The notes beneath the pieces were generated by a model. The model did not search any database and had not been told where the DNA came from. It saw only the letters and a program-made list of their open reading frames with translations. 64,000 nucleotides of DNA from Marifrigoribacter sp965178585 (lineage in GTDB: Bacteria; Bacteroidota; Bacteroidia; Flavobacteriales; Flavobacteriaceae): positions 1,550,001-1,614,000 of the forward strand of contig OZ238267.1 in the NCBI GenBank assembly GCA_965178585.1. Direction: 5' to 3'. The position numbers and the translations under genes were made by a program. Below are positions 8,623 through 17,284 of the stretch, piece by piece. Numbering within the stretch: the stretch's first letter is position 1; every line of letters starts with the position of its first letter.

Positions 8623-9652
8623 TTAATAATAACTTTAGAGTGTCTTCATTGATTTTTAATTCTGAAGCTAAAATTCCTTTTAGTTCAGGTGCTTTTGTTC
8701 CTTTAGTAAAAATAGTGTTTCCTTTAAATACTCTTGCTTCATCCCAAAGATTTTCATCAATGAAAGTCTGAAGAGATTTAGAACCACCTTCAATAATTAA
8801 TGATTGAATTTTGTACCTATATATAAGGTCACAAATTTGTTGAGCTATGGGTTCTGAAAAATCAATTGTTTCATATACAATAGAACCGCAATTTGGTAAT
8901 TCTTTTTCAGTAATAACTATTGTTTTTGCTTTATCGTTAAATAAGGTAGACTCTTTAGGTATTCTTAAATTTCTGTCTATAACAAACCTTAATGGTGAAA
9001 TTCCTTGCCAGTTACGAGTAGTTAGGCTTGGGTTATCTTCAATTGCTGTATTTGTACCAATTAATATAGCTTGTTCTTCAGCCCTCCATTTGTGTACTAA
9101 TTGCCTGGATTTTTTGTTGGTTATCCAGGTAGGTTTTTTTTCAACTTTTTGTTTTGGAGAAATAAATCCATCTTCTGTTTCTGCCCATTTTAAAACAATA
9201 TAAGGTCGTTTTTCATTATGATATGTGAAAAATCTTTTATTTAAATCATCACATTCCTTTTTTAAAACTCCTTGAGTGACATCACACTCATTTTCGATTA
9301 AATAATTGATGCCATTTTTAGTTACAATAGGATTTGGATCCACACTACCAATAACTACTTTTTTTATATTTTTTTCAATTATTAAATTTGCACAAGGAGG
9401 TGTTTTTCCAAAATGACTGCAAGGCTCTAAACTTACATAGATGGTTGCATCTTTTAATAAGGATTTATTTTTTACACTATTAATAGCATTCACTTCAGCA
9501 TGTGGTTGACCAGATTTGTAATGCCAGCCTTCACCAATAATTTCATTTTCATATACAATGACACTTCCAACTAAAGGATTTGGATAGCTAGTTCCTAAAC
9601 CATTTTTAGCTAGCTGTATGCAACGCATCATGTATTTTTCGTGTATCTTCAC
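8615..9652 (-). CDS. ribD: Bifunctional riboflavin deaminase/reductase RibD (GTG start)
   Basis: RibD performs the second and third steps of riboflavin synthesis. The N-terminal deaminase has zinc ligands in HAEVNAI and the PCSHFGKTPPC motif. The C-terminal reductase includes LKWAETEDGFIS and the IEGGSKSLQTFI nucleotide-binding block. I start it at the GTG at 9652 (VKIHEKYMMRC), which matches the usual family N-terminus. The TTG at 9667 lies before or within the probable promoter. The -7-like box TATTTTTA ends 4 bases before the GTG, which suggests a leaderless mRNA. First gene of the operon ribD-HAD-DMT-yigZ; no FMN riboswitch is visible upstream. Confidence 0.93.
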   Translation of the reverse strand: MKIHEKYMMRCIQLAKNGLGTSYPNPLVGSVIVYENEIIGEGWHYKSGQPHAEVNAINSVKNKSLLKDATIYVSLEPCSHFGKTPPCANLIIEKNIKKVVIGSVDPNPIVTKNGINYLIENECDVTQGVLKKECDDLNKRFFTYHNEKRPYIVLKWAETEDGFISPKQKVEKKPTWITNKKSRQLVHKWRAEEQAILIGTNTAIEDNPSLTTRNWQGISPLRFVIDRNLRIPKESTLFNDKAKTIVITEKELPNCGSIVYETIDFSEPIAQQICDLIYRYKIQSLIIEGGSKSLQTFIDENLWDEARVFKGNTIFTKGTKAPELKGILASELKINEDTLKLLLND

Positions 9653-9653
9653 A

Positions 9654-9667
9654 TTGTAAAAATACAA
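9654..9667. promoter_or_regulatory. Palindrome containing the ribD -7 box
   Basis: TTGTAAAAATACAA is a perfect inverted repeat with 5-bp arms, located between the divergent ribD and GNAT genes. Read on the minus strand it contains TATTTTTA (9664 down to 9657), a near match to TAnnTTTG. That box ends exactly 4 bases before the ribD GTG. Confidence 0.45.
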
Positions 9668-9679
9668 GGATTAATTTAT

Positions 9680-10165
9680 ATGAACACACCAATTATTCGT
9701 CCTATTTTAAAAAAAGATAACCCTCATATTGCCAAGGTGATACGTAAGGTGTTAATCGATTTTGGAGTACCAAAAGTCGGAACTGCTTATGAAGATGTTA
9801 CTTTAGATTCGTTATATGAAGTCTATCAAAAACCACAATCTATTTATTTTATTATAGAATTAAATGGAAAAGTTTTAGGCGGCGGTGGGGTCTCTCAATT
9901 AGATAATTGCGATGAAAATATTTGCGAATTGCAAAAAATGTATTTTCTAAAAGAAGCAAGAGGATTGGGTTTGGGGAGTCAAATGATAAATAAATGCCTT
10001 CAAAAAGCCAAGGGTTTTATGTTTGATAAATGTTACTTGGAAACTATGACTTATATGAATGCTGCTCAAAAACTTTATCTCAAAAATGGTTTTAACTATA
10101 TAGATGGGCCTTTGGGAAACACTGGACATTATTCCTGCCCTGTGCATATGATTAAAGAATTATAA
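9680..10165 (+). CDS. GNAT family N-acetyltransferase
   Basis: A 161-residue acetyltransferase with the acetyl-CoA pyrophosphate-binding loop in LKEARGLGLGSQMI and the later AAQKLYLKNGF motif common to GNAT proteins. The start is placed at the ATG at 9680 (MNTPIIRPI); an open frame extends to 9641 but only through the ribD promoter region. The substrate is unknown. It is followed after 2 bases by prmC, so the pair is co-transcribed. Confidence 0.88.
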   Translation: MNTPIIRPILKKDNPHIAKVIRKVLIDFGVPKVGTAYEDVTLDSLYEVYQKPQSIYFIIELNGKVLGGGGVSQLDNCDENICELQKMYFLKEARGLGLGSQMINKCLQKAKGFMFDKCYLETMTYMNAAQKLYLKNGFNYIDGPLGNTGHYSCPVHMIKEL

Positions 10166-10167
10166 AT

Positions 10168-11034
10168 TTGAAAATAAAAGATTTAAAACAGTTATTTGTT
10201 AGCTCATTACTGGATGTTTATCCAACAGAAGAGATTCAATCTTTCTTTAATTTTGTTGTTGAAAAGCATTTAAAATTATCAAGAATAGAAGTAGCTCTTC
10301 AGCCTGATAAAGAAATTTTAGAAGAAGTTGTTTTAATATTTATAAATGCAATTCAACGTTTAAAAAATTTTGAACCCATACAGTATATAATTGAAGAAAC
10401 TGAGTTTTATGGATTGCCACTTTTTGTAAATAAAAATGTGTTAATTCCAAGACCAGAAACAGAAGAATTAGTAAACTGGATTGTAAATGATATTCAACAT
10501 AAAGAAACAACTATTCTTGATATTGGGACGGGTAGTGGTTGTATAGCAATATCTTTAGCGCATCAACTACCAAATGCAAAGATTAGTGCAATCGATATAT
10601 CGAAAGATGCCATAAAAATTGCTAGACAAAATTCGCTTTCTAATAAAGTAAATGTTAACTTTATGGAAGTTGATATACTTAAGTTTGAAAACAGTAAGAA
10701 ATTACAAAACTATAAAGCATCGGAATTTGATGTTATAGTTTCTAATCCTCCTTATGTGAGAGCTTTAGAGAAAGAACTAATGCAATCAAATGTATTAAAA
10801 CATGAACCTGAGATCGCTTTGTTTGTAGAAGATGAAGATCCCTTATTGTTTTATAAGAGAATAGCACAACTAAGTAAAGATTATCTAAAATCTGAAGGGT
10901 TTTTGTTTTTTGAAATAAATGAATATTTAGGAAAAGATATGATAGAAATGTTGATTGCTGAAGGGTTTTGTCAAATAGAAATTAGAAAAGATATTTTTGA
11001 TAAAGATAGAATGATTAAATGTAAGAAATTATGA
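10168..11034 (+). CDS. prmC: Release-factor glutamine methyltransferase PrmC (TTG start)
   Basis: PrmC methylates the Gln of the GGQ motif in release factors RF1 and RF2. The protein has an N-terminal helical domain (about 1-85), a class I SAM-binding loop DIGTGSGCIA, and the diagnostic NPPY motif (VSNPPYV) that holds the target glutamine. The 288-residue length is normal. The frame has a stop 15 bases upstream and no ATG before the conserved domain, so the TTG at 10168 is the start. It overlaps the LOG gene by 4 bases (ATGA). Confidence 0.95.
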   Translation: MKIKDLKQLFVSSLLDVYPTEEIQSFFNFVVEKHLKLSRIEVALQPDKEILEEVVLIFINAIQRLKNFEPIQYIIEETEFYGLPLFVNKNVLIPRPETEELVNWIVNDIQHKETTILDIGTGSGCIAISLAHQLPNAKISAIDISKDAIKIARQNSLSNKVNVNFMEVDILKFENSKKLQNYKASEFDVIVSNPPYVRALEKELMQSNVLKHEPEIALFVEDEDPLLFYKRIAQLSKDYLKSEGFLFFEINEYLGKDMIEMLIAEGFCQIEIRKDIFDKDRMIKCKKL

Positions 11035-11621
11035 GAAAATTAGATAGTATTTGTGTGTTTTGTGGGAGTAGTGAAGGGAATGATAATGAAATCATTTGTA
11101 AAGCAGCTCAATTAGGAGAAGCATTAGCTAAAAATGAAATCACTTTAGTTTATGGTGCTGCTAAAATTGGAGTGATGGGTTTAATTGCAAAATCTACACT
11201 AGAACATAAAGGAAAAGTTATTGGGATTATTCCAGAGTTTCTAAAATTAAAAGAAGTAGTTCATTTAGGACTTACCGAATTAATTACAACTCAAAATATG
11301 CATGATCGTAAACTATTGATGCAAAATAGGAGCGATGGCTTTATTACAATGCCTGGTGGAATGGGAACATTAGAAGAGCTTTTCGAAATATTGACTTGGC
11401 TTCAGCTAGGGCTTCATTCTAAACCAATAGGCTTATTAAATGTTAATCATTATTATGATGATTTAATTAATATGTTGGAGAAAATGGTAAAAAAAGGTTT
11501 TTTATCTATGGAAAACTTTGAATTGTTAATCGTTGATGATGAAATAGATCCTTTACTAGAAAAAATGAAATCATTTAAGGATCCCCAAAAGCCAAAATGG
11601 TTAAATAATGAAAGAACTTAA
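11031..11621 (+). CDS. LOG family protein
   Basis: A 196-residue Rossmann-fold protein with the family motif PGGMGTLEELFE and an N-terminal VFCGSSEG segment. LOG proteins release nucleobases from nucleoside 5'-monophosphates (cytokinin-activating type). Many bacterial members are general nucleotide phosphoribohydrolases. The start overlaps the prmC stop, forming GNAT-prmC-LOG. Confidence 0.9.
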   Translation: MRKLDSICVFCGSSEGNDNEIICKAAQLGEALAKNEITLVYGAAKIGVMGLIAKSTLEHKGKVIGIIPEFLKLKEVVHLGLTELITTQNMHDRKLLMQNRSDGFITMPGGMGTLEELFEILTWLQLGLHSKPIGLLNVNHYYDDLINMLEKMVKKGFLSMENFELLIVDDEIDPLLEKMKSFKDPQKPKWLNNERT

Positions 11622-11723
11622 TGTTTCTATTTATTAACTTTTTTAATTTACTTTTTAACAAAATCTATAATTAACAAGGAATCTGCTTATATTTAAAGCT
11701 ATTAACCATTAAAAAATAAATAT

Positions 11724-12411
11724 ATGAGTGCTACAAAAAAGTATTTTGCAGAAGCTTTAGGGACTTTTGCTTTAGTGTTATTCGGTTGTGGATCAGCTGT
11801 AATAACAGGAGGTCCTGCAGGAGTAGGAATTTTAGGAATTTCTCTCGCATTTGGTTTAACTGTTGTTGCGATGGCTTATACCATTGGTCCTATATCAGGA
11901 TGTCATATTAACCCAGCTATTTCAGTAGGAATGTTAGTAGCTGGAAAATTATCGATGAAAGATACTGTTGGCTATATAATTTCCCAATGTATTGGTGCTA
12001 TTTTAGGAGCTGGAGTTTTATACCTATTAGCTAGGGCTCTTCAGGGTTTGCCATGGGAGAATGGGCATTAGGTTCTAACGGATGGGGAGAAGGATATGGT
12101 GGTGCGTATACAATGCAAGCTGCACTAATTGCCGAATTTGTTTTTACCTTTTTGTTTTTAATGGTGATTTTTGGACAACAGCAAAAGCTGCTTCGCCACA
12201 AATGGCTGGATTAGCGATTGGAATTACTTTAGTGTTAATACATATTGTAGTGATTCCTATTACGGGTACATCAGTAAATCCAGCACGTAGTTTAGGTCCT
12301 GCTTTATTTGCAGGAGGGGTTGCATTAAGCCAATTATGGTTGTTTATAGTTGTTCCAATAGCTGGAGCTGTTGCAGCTGCCTTAGTAAGAAATGTTTTTG
12401 TTGACGATTAA
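11724..12411 (+). pseudogene. aqpZ: Aquaporin Z-type channel, disrupted by two frameshifts
   Basis: The gene reads as one aquaporin in three frames. Frame one (from ATG 11724) gives the first half with the HINPAIS signature and fails near 12045. The middle part (MGEWALGSNGW) is read in a second frame from about 12048. The last part (AKAASPQMAG, then TSVNPARSLGPALF and the C-terminal helix) is in the third frame after about 12170. One extra T in the T-run at 12047-12049 and one extra A near 12170-12172 would restore a full-length AqpZ-like protein. Both lesions are single-base losses in short homopolymers, so sequencing or assembly error is as likely as true decay. As read, only a 115-residue fragment is translated. 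Confidence 0.85.
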
Positions 12412-12467
12412 TTATTAAATTAGAATGTAATAATTTCCACAAAGAAATTGTTTATAATTTTTTATGC

Positions 12468-12498
12468 AAACCTCACAGGTTTTAAATCTGTGAGGTTT
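12468..12498. repeat. Perfect 11-bp stem-loop between aqpZ and ligA
   Basis: AAACCTCACAG and CTGTGAGGTTT pair over 11 bases around a 9-base loop. No strong T-run follows, so it is not a classic intrinsic terminator, though it may end aqpZ transcription. Palindromes of this GC-richer kind stand out in AT-rich DNA and may be a dispersed intergenic repeat, which one window cannot show. Confidence 0.55.
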
Positions 12499-12505
12499 CA
12501 TTTAT

Positions 12506-12513
12506 TATATTTG
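12506..12513 (+). promoter_or_regulatory. ligA -7 box, 4 bases before ATG
   Basis: TATATTTG matches TAnnTTTG exactly and ends 4 bases before the ligA ATG at 12518. Transcription would start at or beside the start codon, giving a leaderless mRNA. No clear -33 TTTG is seen at the right spacing. Confidence 0.65.
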
Positions 12514-12517
12514 TTTT

Positions 12518-14512
12518 ATGAATATAGAACAACAACTTAATCAACTTCGAGAAGAGTTAAGATTGCATAATTATAATTATTATGTGTTGGACAATGCAAC
12601 GATTTCAGATTATGATTTTGACATAAAACTAAAGCAACTACAAGCATTAGAGGAAATTCACCCAGAATTTTATGATGCGAATTCCCCAACACTTAGAGTA
12701 GGAGGAACGGTCACTAAAAATTTCAACACCATTACGCATGATTATAGAATGTATTCTTTGTCTAACTCTTATTCTAAAGAGGATTTGGAAGATTGGGAAA
12801 TCCGTATAAAAAAATTAGTAGATGGTGATATTTCATACACTTGTGAACTAAAATACGATGGTGCATCAATCAGTTTAACTTATGAAAATGGAAACTTATT
12901 AAGAGCTGTAACACGGGGAGATGGATATCAGGGAGATGAAGTTACTACGAATATAAAAACCATTAATTCTATCCCTTTAAAACTAAAGGGGGATTTTCCG
13001 CCACGATTCGATATTCGAGGAGAAATTGTTTTGCCTTTTGATGGTTTCAATAAAATGAATGAAGAGCGTATTGCTGAAGGAGAAGAGCCTTATAGAAATC
13101 CTAGAAATACAGCTTCCGGTAGTTTGAAGTTGCAAGATAGTAGCGAAGTAGCAAAGCGTCCATTGGATTGTTTGTTATATCACATTGTTGGAGAAAGACT
13201 GCCTATTAACACTCAATTCGAAAGTTTAGCAAAAGCAAGAGATTGGGGCTTTAAAGTGCCAACTATAGCAAAAGTAGCCAAAAGTATTTCTGAAGTAATT
13301 GAATTTGTAGATTATTGGGATGTTCATCGTCATGACTTACCTTATGAAACAGATGGTGTTGTAATTAAAGTAAATAATTTATTTCAACAAGAAGAATTGG
13401 GTTATACTGCAAAAGCTCCTCGTTGGGCTATTGCTTATAAATTTAAAGCAGAAAAAGCAACCACAATATTAAATGAAATTACCTATCAAGTTGGTCGTAC
13501 CGGTGCAATTACTCCGGTAGCAAATTTGGAACCAGTTGAGTTAGCTGGAACTATTGTTAAAAGAGCTTCTTTGCATAATGCAGATCAAATTGAAAAATTA
13601 GACATAAGAATAAATGATACTGTTTTTGTAGAAAAAGGAGGAGAGATTATTCCTAAAATTGTAGGTGTTAATATTGAAAATCGAAATTCTGAATCGGTAC
13701 CAACTAAATATATTACGAATTGCCCAGAATGTAATACTGAACTTATCAGACAAAAAGGAGATGCAAAACATTTCTGTCCAAATACCGATGGATGTCCACC
13801 GCAAATTATTGGAAGAATTCAGCATTTTATTTCTAGAAAAGCTATGAATATAGATGGTTTGGGATCTGAAACAGTTGCGCTTTTAGTTGAAAATGGATTG
13901 ATTAACAATTATTCAGATTTATATGAATTAAAGGTTTGTGATATTTTGCCTTTAGAAAGAATGGCAGAAAAAAGTGCTGAAAATCTAATTGAAGGTGTAG
14001 AAAATTCTAAAAACATTCCATTTGAAAGGGTATTATTTGCTCTAGGTATTAGATACGTTGGAGAAACGGTTGCTAAAAAACTTGCAAAACATTATAAAAG
14101 TATAGATAACTTGGTAAATGCTTCAGAAGAAGAACTTATTAATGTTGATGAGATAGGAGGAGTTATTGCAAAAAGTGTGATAGAATTCTTTTCATCAGAT
14201 AAAAATTTAGAGATAATTGCACGATTAAAACTTTTTGGAGTTCAATTAGAGGTCTTTAAGGAGAAGTTAGAAAATCAAACAATTAAATTAGAAGGAAAAA
14301 CTTTTGTTGTGTCTGGTGTTTTTGTTCAAGTATCTCGAAATGAATTAAAACAATTGATTGAGCAAAATGGAGGAAAAGTTTCAAGTTCAATTTCAAAAAA
14401 AACAGATTTTGTTGTGGCTGGAGATAAAATGGGGCCTAGTAAAAGAGTGAAAGCCGAAAACTTAGGGATAGCTATAATTACTGAAGATGATTTTTTATTA
14501 ATGATTTCATAA
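12518..14512 (+). CDS. ligA: NAD-dependent DNA ligase LigA
   Basis: LigA seals nicks during replication and repair using NAD. The 664-residue protein has the complete family layout: domain Ia, the adenylation domain with nucleophile Lys112 in the KYDGAS motif, the OB fold, the four-Cys zinc finger (CPEC, then C and C in HFCPNTDGCPP), helix-hairpin-helix repeats and a C-terminal BRCT domain (about 590-664). Its -7 box lies 4 bases upstream, so the transcript is probably leaderless. It opens a long plus-strand housekeeping block. Confidence 0.98.
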   Translation: MNIEQQLNQLREELRLHNYNYYVLDNATISDYDFDIKLKQLQALEEIHPEFYDANSPTLRVGGTVTKNFNTITHDYRMYSLSNSYSKEDLEDWEIRIKKLVDGDISYTCELKYDGASISLTYENGNLLRAVTRGDGYQGDEVTTNIKTINSIPLKLKGDFPPRFDIRGEIVLPFDGFNKMNEERIAEGEEPYRNPRNTASGSLKLQDSSEVAKRPLDCLLYHIVGERLPINTQFESLAKARDWGFKVPTIAKVAKSISEVIEFVDYWDVHRHDLPYETDGVVIKVNNLFQQEELGYTAKAPRWAIAYKFKAEKATTILNEITYQVGRTGAITPVANLEPVELAGTIVKRASLHNADQIEKLDIRINDTVFVEKGGEIIPKIVGVNIENRNSESVPTKYITNCPECNTELIRQKGDAKHFCPNTDGCPPQIIGRIQHFISRKAMNIDGLGSETVALLVENGLINNYSDLYELKVCDILPLERMAEKSAENLIEGVENSKNIPFERVLFALGIRYVGETVAKKLAKHYKSIDNLVNASEEELINVDEIGGVIAKSVIEFFSSDKNLEIIARLKLFGVQLEVFKEKLENQTIKLEGKTFVVSGVFVQVSRNELKQLIEQNGGKVSSSISKKTDFVVAGDKMGPSKRVKAENLGIAIITEDDFLLMIS

Positions 14513-14539
14513 ATTGATAAAAACTACTAGTTAATGCTG

Positions 14540-14547
14540 TATTTTTG
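14540..14547 (+). promoter_or_regulatory. -7 promoter box upstream of the DUF6913-like gene
   Basis: TATTTTTG matches the Bacteroidota -7 consensus and ends 20 bases before the ATG at 14568. It indicates that this gene has its own promoter despite closely following ligA. Confidence 0.55.
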
Positions 14548-14567
14548 TAACAACTTGTTTTATTTTC

Positions 14568-15086
14568 ATGTTTAAAAAACTGCAAAAAAAATTTATTAAC
14601 AAAAACATAGATAAAAATCTTAAAGCTAGGAATTTATCAAATATTAATGATCAGCTTCATACAATTGGATTTTTAGTAGATGAAGATATTCCAGTAGATT
14701 TAGAAAAATTTCATGAAATTGCTAAAGAACTGGGATTGCAACAAAAAGATGTGAAAATATTTTCGTTTTTAGAGGTTAAAACCAAAACACCAACTTTACA
14801 GCAAAATAAAATTAATAACAAACATTTTACTTGGAGGGGGGATATTCGTAATCAAAATGCAGATGAGTTTTTGGAAATACCCTTTGATGTTTTAATAGGT
14901 TTTTATAATAATAAAAATATTTATTTGGACCTATTGGTATCAAAGAGTAAAGCAAAATTTAAAATTGGATTTGCTGGAATCGATAATCGGCTTTTTGATT
15001 TGTTAATTAATGTTGACCCTTTACGAATTAATAATGTAAAAAATGAATTGATTAAATATTTGAAAATTTTAAATAAAATAAAATAA
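14568..15086 (+). CDS. Conserved hypothetical protein, DUF6913-like
   Basis: A 172-residue basic cytoplasmic protein with no signal peptide or membrane segment. The N-terminus is Lys-rich (KKLQKKFINKN). The middle has an IGFLVDEDIPVDLEKFHEI segment, and the C-terminus has FAGIDNRLFDLLINVDP. Size, motifs and position between ligA and dapA fit the uncharacterised flavobacterial family I know as DUF6913; the family name is from memory. No catalytic motif is recognised. It is probably co-transcribed with dapA, 27 bases downstream. Confidence 0.7.
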   Translation: MFKKLQKKFINKNIDKNLKARNLSNINDQLHTIGFLVDEDIPVDLEKFHEIAKELGLQQKDVKIFSFLEVKTKTPTLQQNKINNKHFTWRGDIRNQNADEFLEIPFDVLIGFYNNKNIYLDLLVSKSKAKFKIGFAGIDNRLFDLLINVDPLRINNVKNELIKYLKILNKIK

Positions 15087-15113
15087 TAGTATACCTGTTT
15101 ATTAGATTGTATT

Positions 15114-15989
15114 ATGAAAGAATTAATTGGTACTGGAGTTGCTTTAATAACTCCTTTTAAAGAAGATTTATCTATAGATGTTGAAGGTTTGCAAAATGTT
15201 GTAAATTATAATGTTGATAATGGAATAGACTACTTGGTAGTTTTAGGTACTACCGCTGAAAGTGCTACTTTAACTAAAAAAGAAAAACAAATCGTAATTG
15301 AGACTATTGTTGAAACAAACGCAGGTAGACTGCCTTTAGTTTTGGGTATTGGAGGAAATAATACCAAGGCTGTAACTGAAGAGTTAAAATCAACAAATAT
15401 TTCAGATTTTACTGCGATCCTATCTGTTTCACCATTTTATAATAAGCCAACTCAAGAAGGGATTTACCAACATTTTGCTGCAATTTCTAAGGCTTCAAGT
15501 AAGCCAATTATTGTGTATAATGTACCTGGTAGAACAGCTTCTAATATTGATCCGGAAACTGTAAAAAGACTAGCAAACGATTTTAAAAATATAGTTGCTA
15601 TAAAAGAAGCAGCTGGTGATATAGTGCAAGCAATGAAATTAATAGATAGTTGCCCTGAGGGTTTTCTTGTTATATCTGGTGATGACATGATAACATTGCC
15701 AATAGTTTTAGCTGGTGGAGCTGGTGTAATCTCTGTAATAGGTGAAGGATTCCCAAAAGTGTTTTCGGAAATGGTTAAATTAGGTCTTGATAAAAAGGCA
15801 GAAGAAGCTTACGATATTCATTATAAAATAGCTCCCGCTATAGATTATATTTTTGAAGAGGGGAATCCAGCAGGAATAAAAGCAGTATTTAAAAACAAAG
15901 GGATTTGTGAAGATTACGTACGTTTGCCTTTAGTTTGTATAAGCAAAAATTTGCAATCAAAAATCGATTCATTTATAGAAAACATTTAA
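15114..15989 (+). CDS. dapA: 4-hydroxy-tetrahydrodipicolinate synthase DapA
   Basis: DapA condenses pyruvate with aspartate semialdehyde, the first committed step to diaminopimelate and lysine. The 291-residue TIM-barrel has the Schiff-base Lys at about 164 (AIKEAAGD), Tyr135 in YNVPGRT, and the Thr pair in LGTTAES. Length is normal and all key residues are present. It supplies precursor for cell-wall cross-links and lysine. Confidence 0.96.
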   Translation: MKELIGTGVALITPFKEDLSIDVEGLQNVVNYNVDNGIDYLVVLGTTAESATLTKKEKQIVIETIVETNAGRLPLVLGIGGNNTKAVTEELKSTNISDFTAILSVSPFYNKPTQEGIYQHFAAISKASSKPIIVYNVPGRTASNIDPETVKRLANDFKNIVAIKEAAGDIVQAMKLIDSCPEGFLVISGDDMITLPIVLAGGAGVISVIGEGFPKVFSEMVKLGLDKKAEEAYDIHYKIAPAIDYIFEEGNPAGIKAVFKNKGICEDYVRLPLVCISKNLQSKIDSFIENI

Positions 15990-16073
15990 TGTAATAGAAT
16001 TTATTCTAGTTAAATATTTCAAAATCACTTGAGTAACTACTAAAGGACCTTTATTTTAGTACCCTAATAAGTT

Positions 16074-16103
16074 TTTGTAATCTCTTTATTTTGATTACTT
16101 TTG
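16074..16103 (+). promoter_or_regulatory. bamD promoter with -33 and -7 boxes
   Basis: TTTG at 16074-16077 and TACTTTTG at 16096-16103 are separated by 18 bases. This is the clearest complete Bacteroidota promoter in the window. It lies 19 bases before the bamD ATG and should drive bamD-rpoZ-coaBC-porD. Confidence 0.75.
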
Positions 16104-16122
16104 CACGACGTTTTTTAAAACT

Positions 16123-16935
16123 ATGAAAAAGAGTTTATTACTATTATTATTTGTCGCTATTTTTGCTTCTTGTGGTCAATATCAGAAGATGTTAAAAAAT
16201 CCAGATTCAGGATTAAAATATGCTATGGCAGAAGAACTTTATAATAAAGGGAAGTATAAGAAAGCACTTAAGTTAATGGAACAAGTTGTTCCTGTATACC
16301 GAGGGAAGCCACAAGCTGAAAAATTAATGTTTATGTATGCTAATACATATTTTAAACTGGAAGATTATTATTTGTCTGGTTATCAGTTTGAACGTTTTGC
16401 AGTTTCATATCCTAAAAGTGATAGTGTAGAATTGGCATCTTTTAGATCTGCTTCTAGTTATTATGAATTATCGCCTCGTTATTCTTTAGATCAAAAAGAC
16501 ACTTATACAGGACTTGAAAAATTGCAAGCTTTTATTGATACTTTTCCAAATTCTGAATACCGTTTAGAGGCTAATGATAAAGTAAATGAACTTACTTTAA
16601 AATTGCAAAAAAAGGATATTGAAGTAGCTAAGCAATATTTGAAAACTGGACTGGCTTTAAATAGTTATAAAAACTCTATAGCAGCCTTTGATAATTTTAT
16701 TAGTGACCACCCGGGATCTATTTACAGAAAGGATGCGTATTTTGGTAGATTTCAGGCATCTTACGAATTAGCATTACAAAGTGTACCACAGAAAGTTAAT
16801 CAACGTTTAAAAGAGTCATTAGAATACTACGATGATTTTGTAAAATATTTTAGTGATAGCGACTTATTAGAAGAAGCTAACGAAATAAAAAAAGATATAG
16901 AAATAAGATTAGGAACATCAGAGGTTCCAAGCTAA
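16123..16935 (+). CDS. bamD: Outer-membrane assembly lipoprotein BamD
   Basis: BamD is an essential part of the BAM complex that inserts beta-barrels into the outer membrane. The 270-residue protein starts with a lipoprotein signal (lipobox FASC, acylated Cys17) followed by TPR-like helical repeats (KKALKLMEQVVPVYRGK, YLSGYQFERFAVSYPKS, AFDNFISDHPGS), as in the YfiO family. It is the first gene of a compact operon; the rpoZ ATG lies 10 bases after its stop. Confidence 0.93.
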   Translation: MKKSLLLLLFVAIFASCGQYQKMLKNPDSGLKYAMAEELYNKGKYKKALKLMEQVVPVYRGKPQAEKLMFMYANTYFKLEDYYLSGYQFERFAVSYPKSDSVELASFRSASSYYELSPRYSLDQKDTYTGLEKLQAFIDTFPNSEYRLEANDKVNELTLKLQKKDIEVAKQYLKTGLALNSYKNSIAAFDNFISDHPGSIYRKDAYFGRFQASYELALQSVPQKVNQRLKESLEYYDDFVKYFSDSDLLEEANEIKKDIEIRLGTSEVPS

Positions 16936-16945
16936 TAACAATTAT

Positions 16946-17281
16946 ATGAAAGATTTAAAAAATACTGAAGCACCTTCAAACACTACAACAATAGATAAAA
17001 ATCTAGTAGATGCTCCAACAGATAATATCTACGAAGCAATTTCTATTATTTCTAAAAGAGCAGTTCAAATTAATGGAGATATTAAAAAAGAACTATTAGA
17101 AAAATTGGATGAATTTGCGACTTATAACGATAGTTTGGAAGAAATATTTGAAAATAAAGAACAAATAGAGGTTTCTAAATTTTACGAAAAACTTCCTAAG
17201 CCACACGCAATTGCGGTTCAAGAATGGTTAGAAGGTAAAATTTACTACAGAAATACTCAAGACGAAGAATTAGAAAAATAA
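16946..17281 (+). CDS. rpoZ: RNA polymerase omega subunit, Bacteroidota type
   Basis: A 111-residue protein of the omega/Rpb6 type found in Bacteroidota, where omega is divergent and longer. It shows the NIYEAISIISKRAVQIN helix region, the counterpart of the omega segment that contacts beta-prime. The acidic tail is DEELEK. Placement between bamD and coaBC also fits, since E. coli rpoZ and coaBC are associated with core functions. The call rests on the helix motif and context. Confidence 0.8.
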   Translation: MKDLKNTEAPSNTTTIDKNLVDAPTDNIYEAISIISKRAVQINGDIKKELLEKLDEFATYNDSLEEIFENKEQIEVSKFYEKLPKPHAIAVQEWLEGKIYYRNTQDEELEK

Positions 17282-17284
17282 AAA

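Noticed and set aside
12082..12411. Separate small gene in this reading frame
   Set aside because: It is the out-of-frame C-terminal part of the aquaporin; its first 30 residues make no sense and the rest aligns with the channel's second half.
15990..16073. Regulatory structure between dapA and bamD
   Set aside because: Apart from the bamD promoter boxes the gap has no clear stem or repeat.
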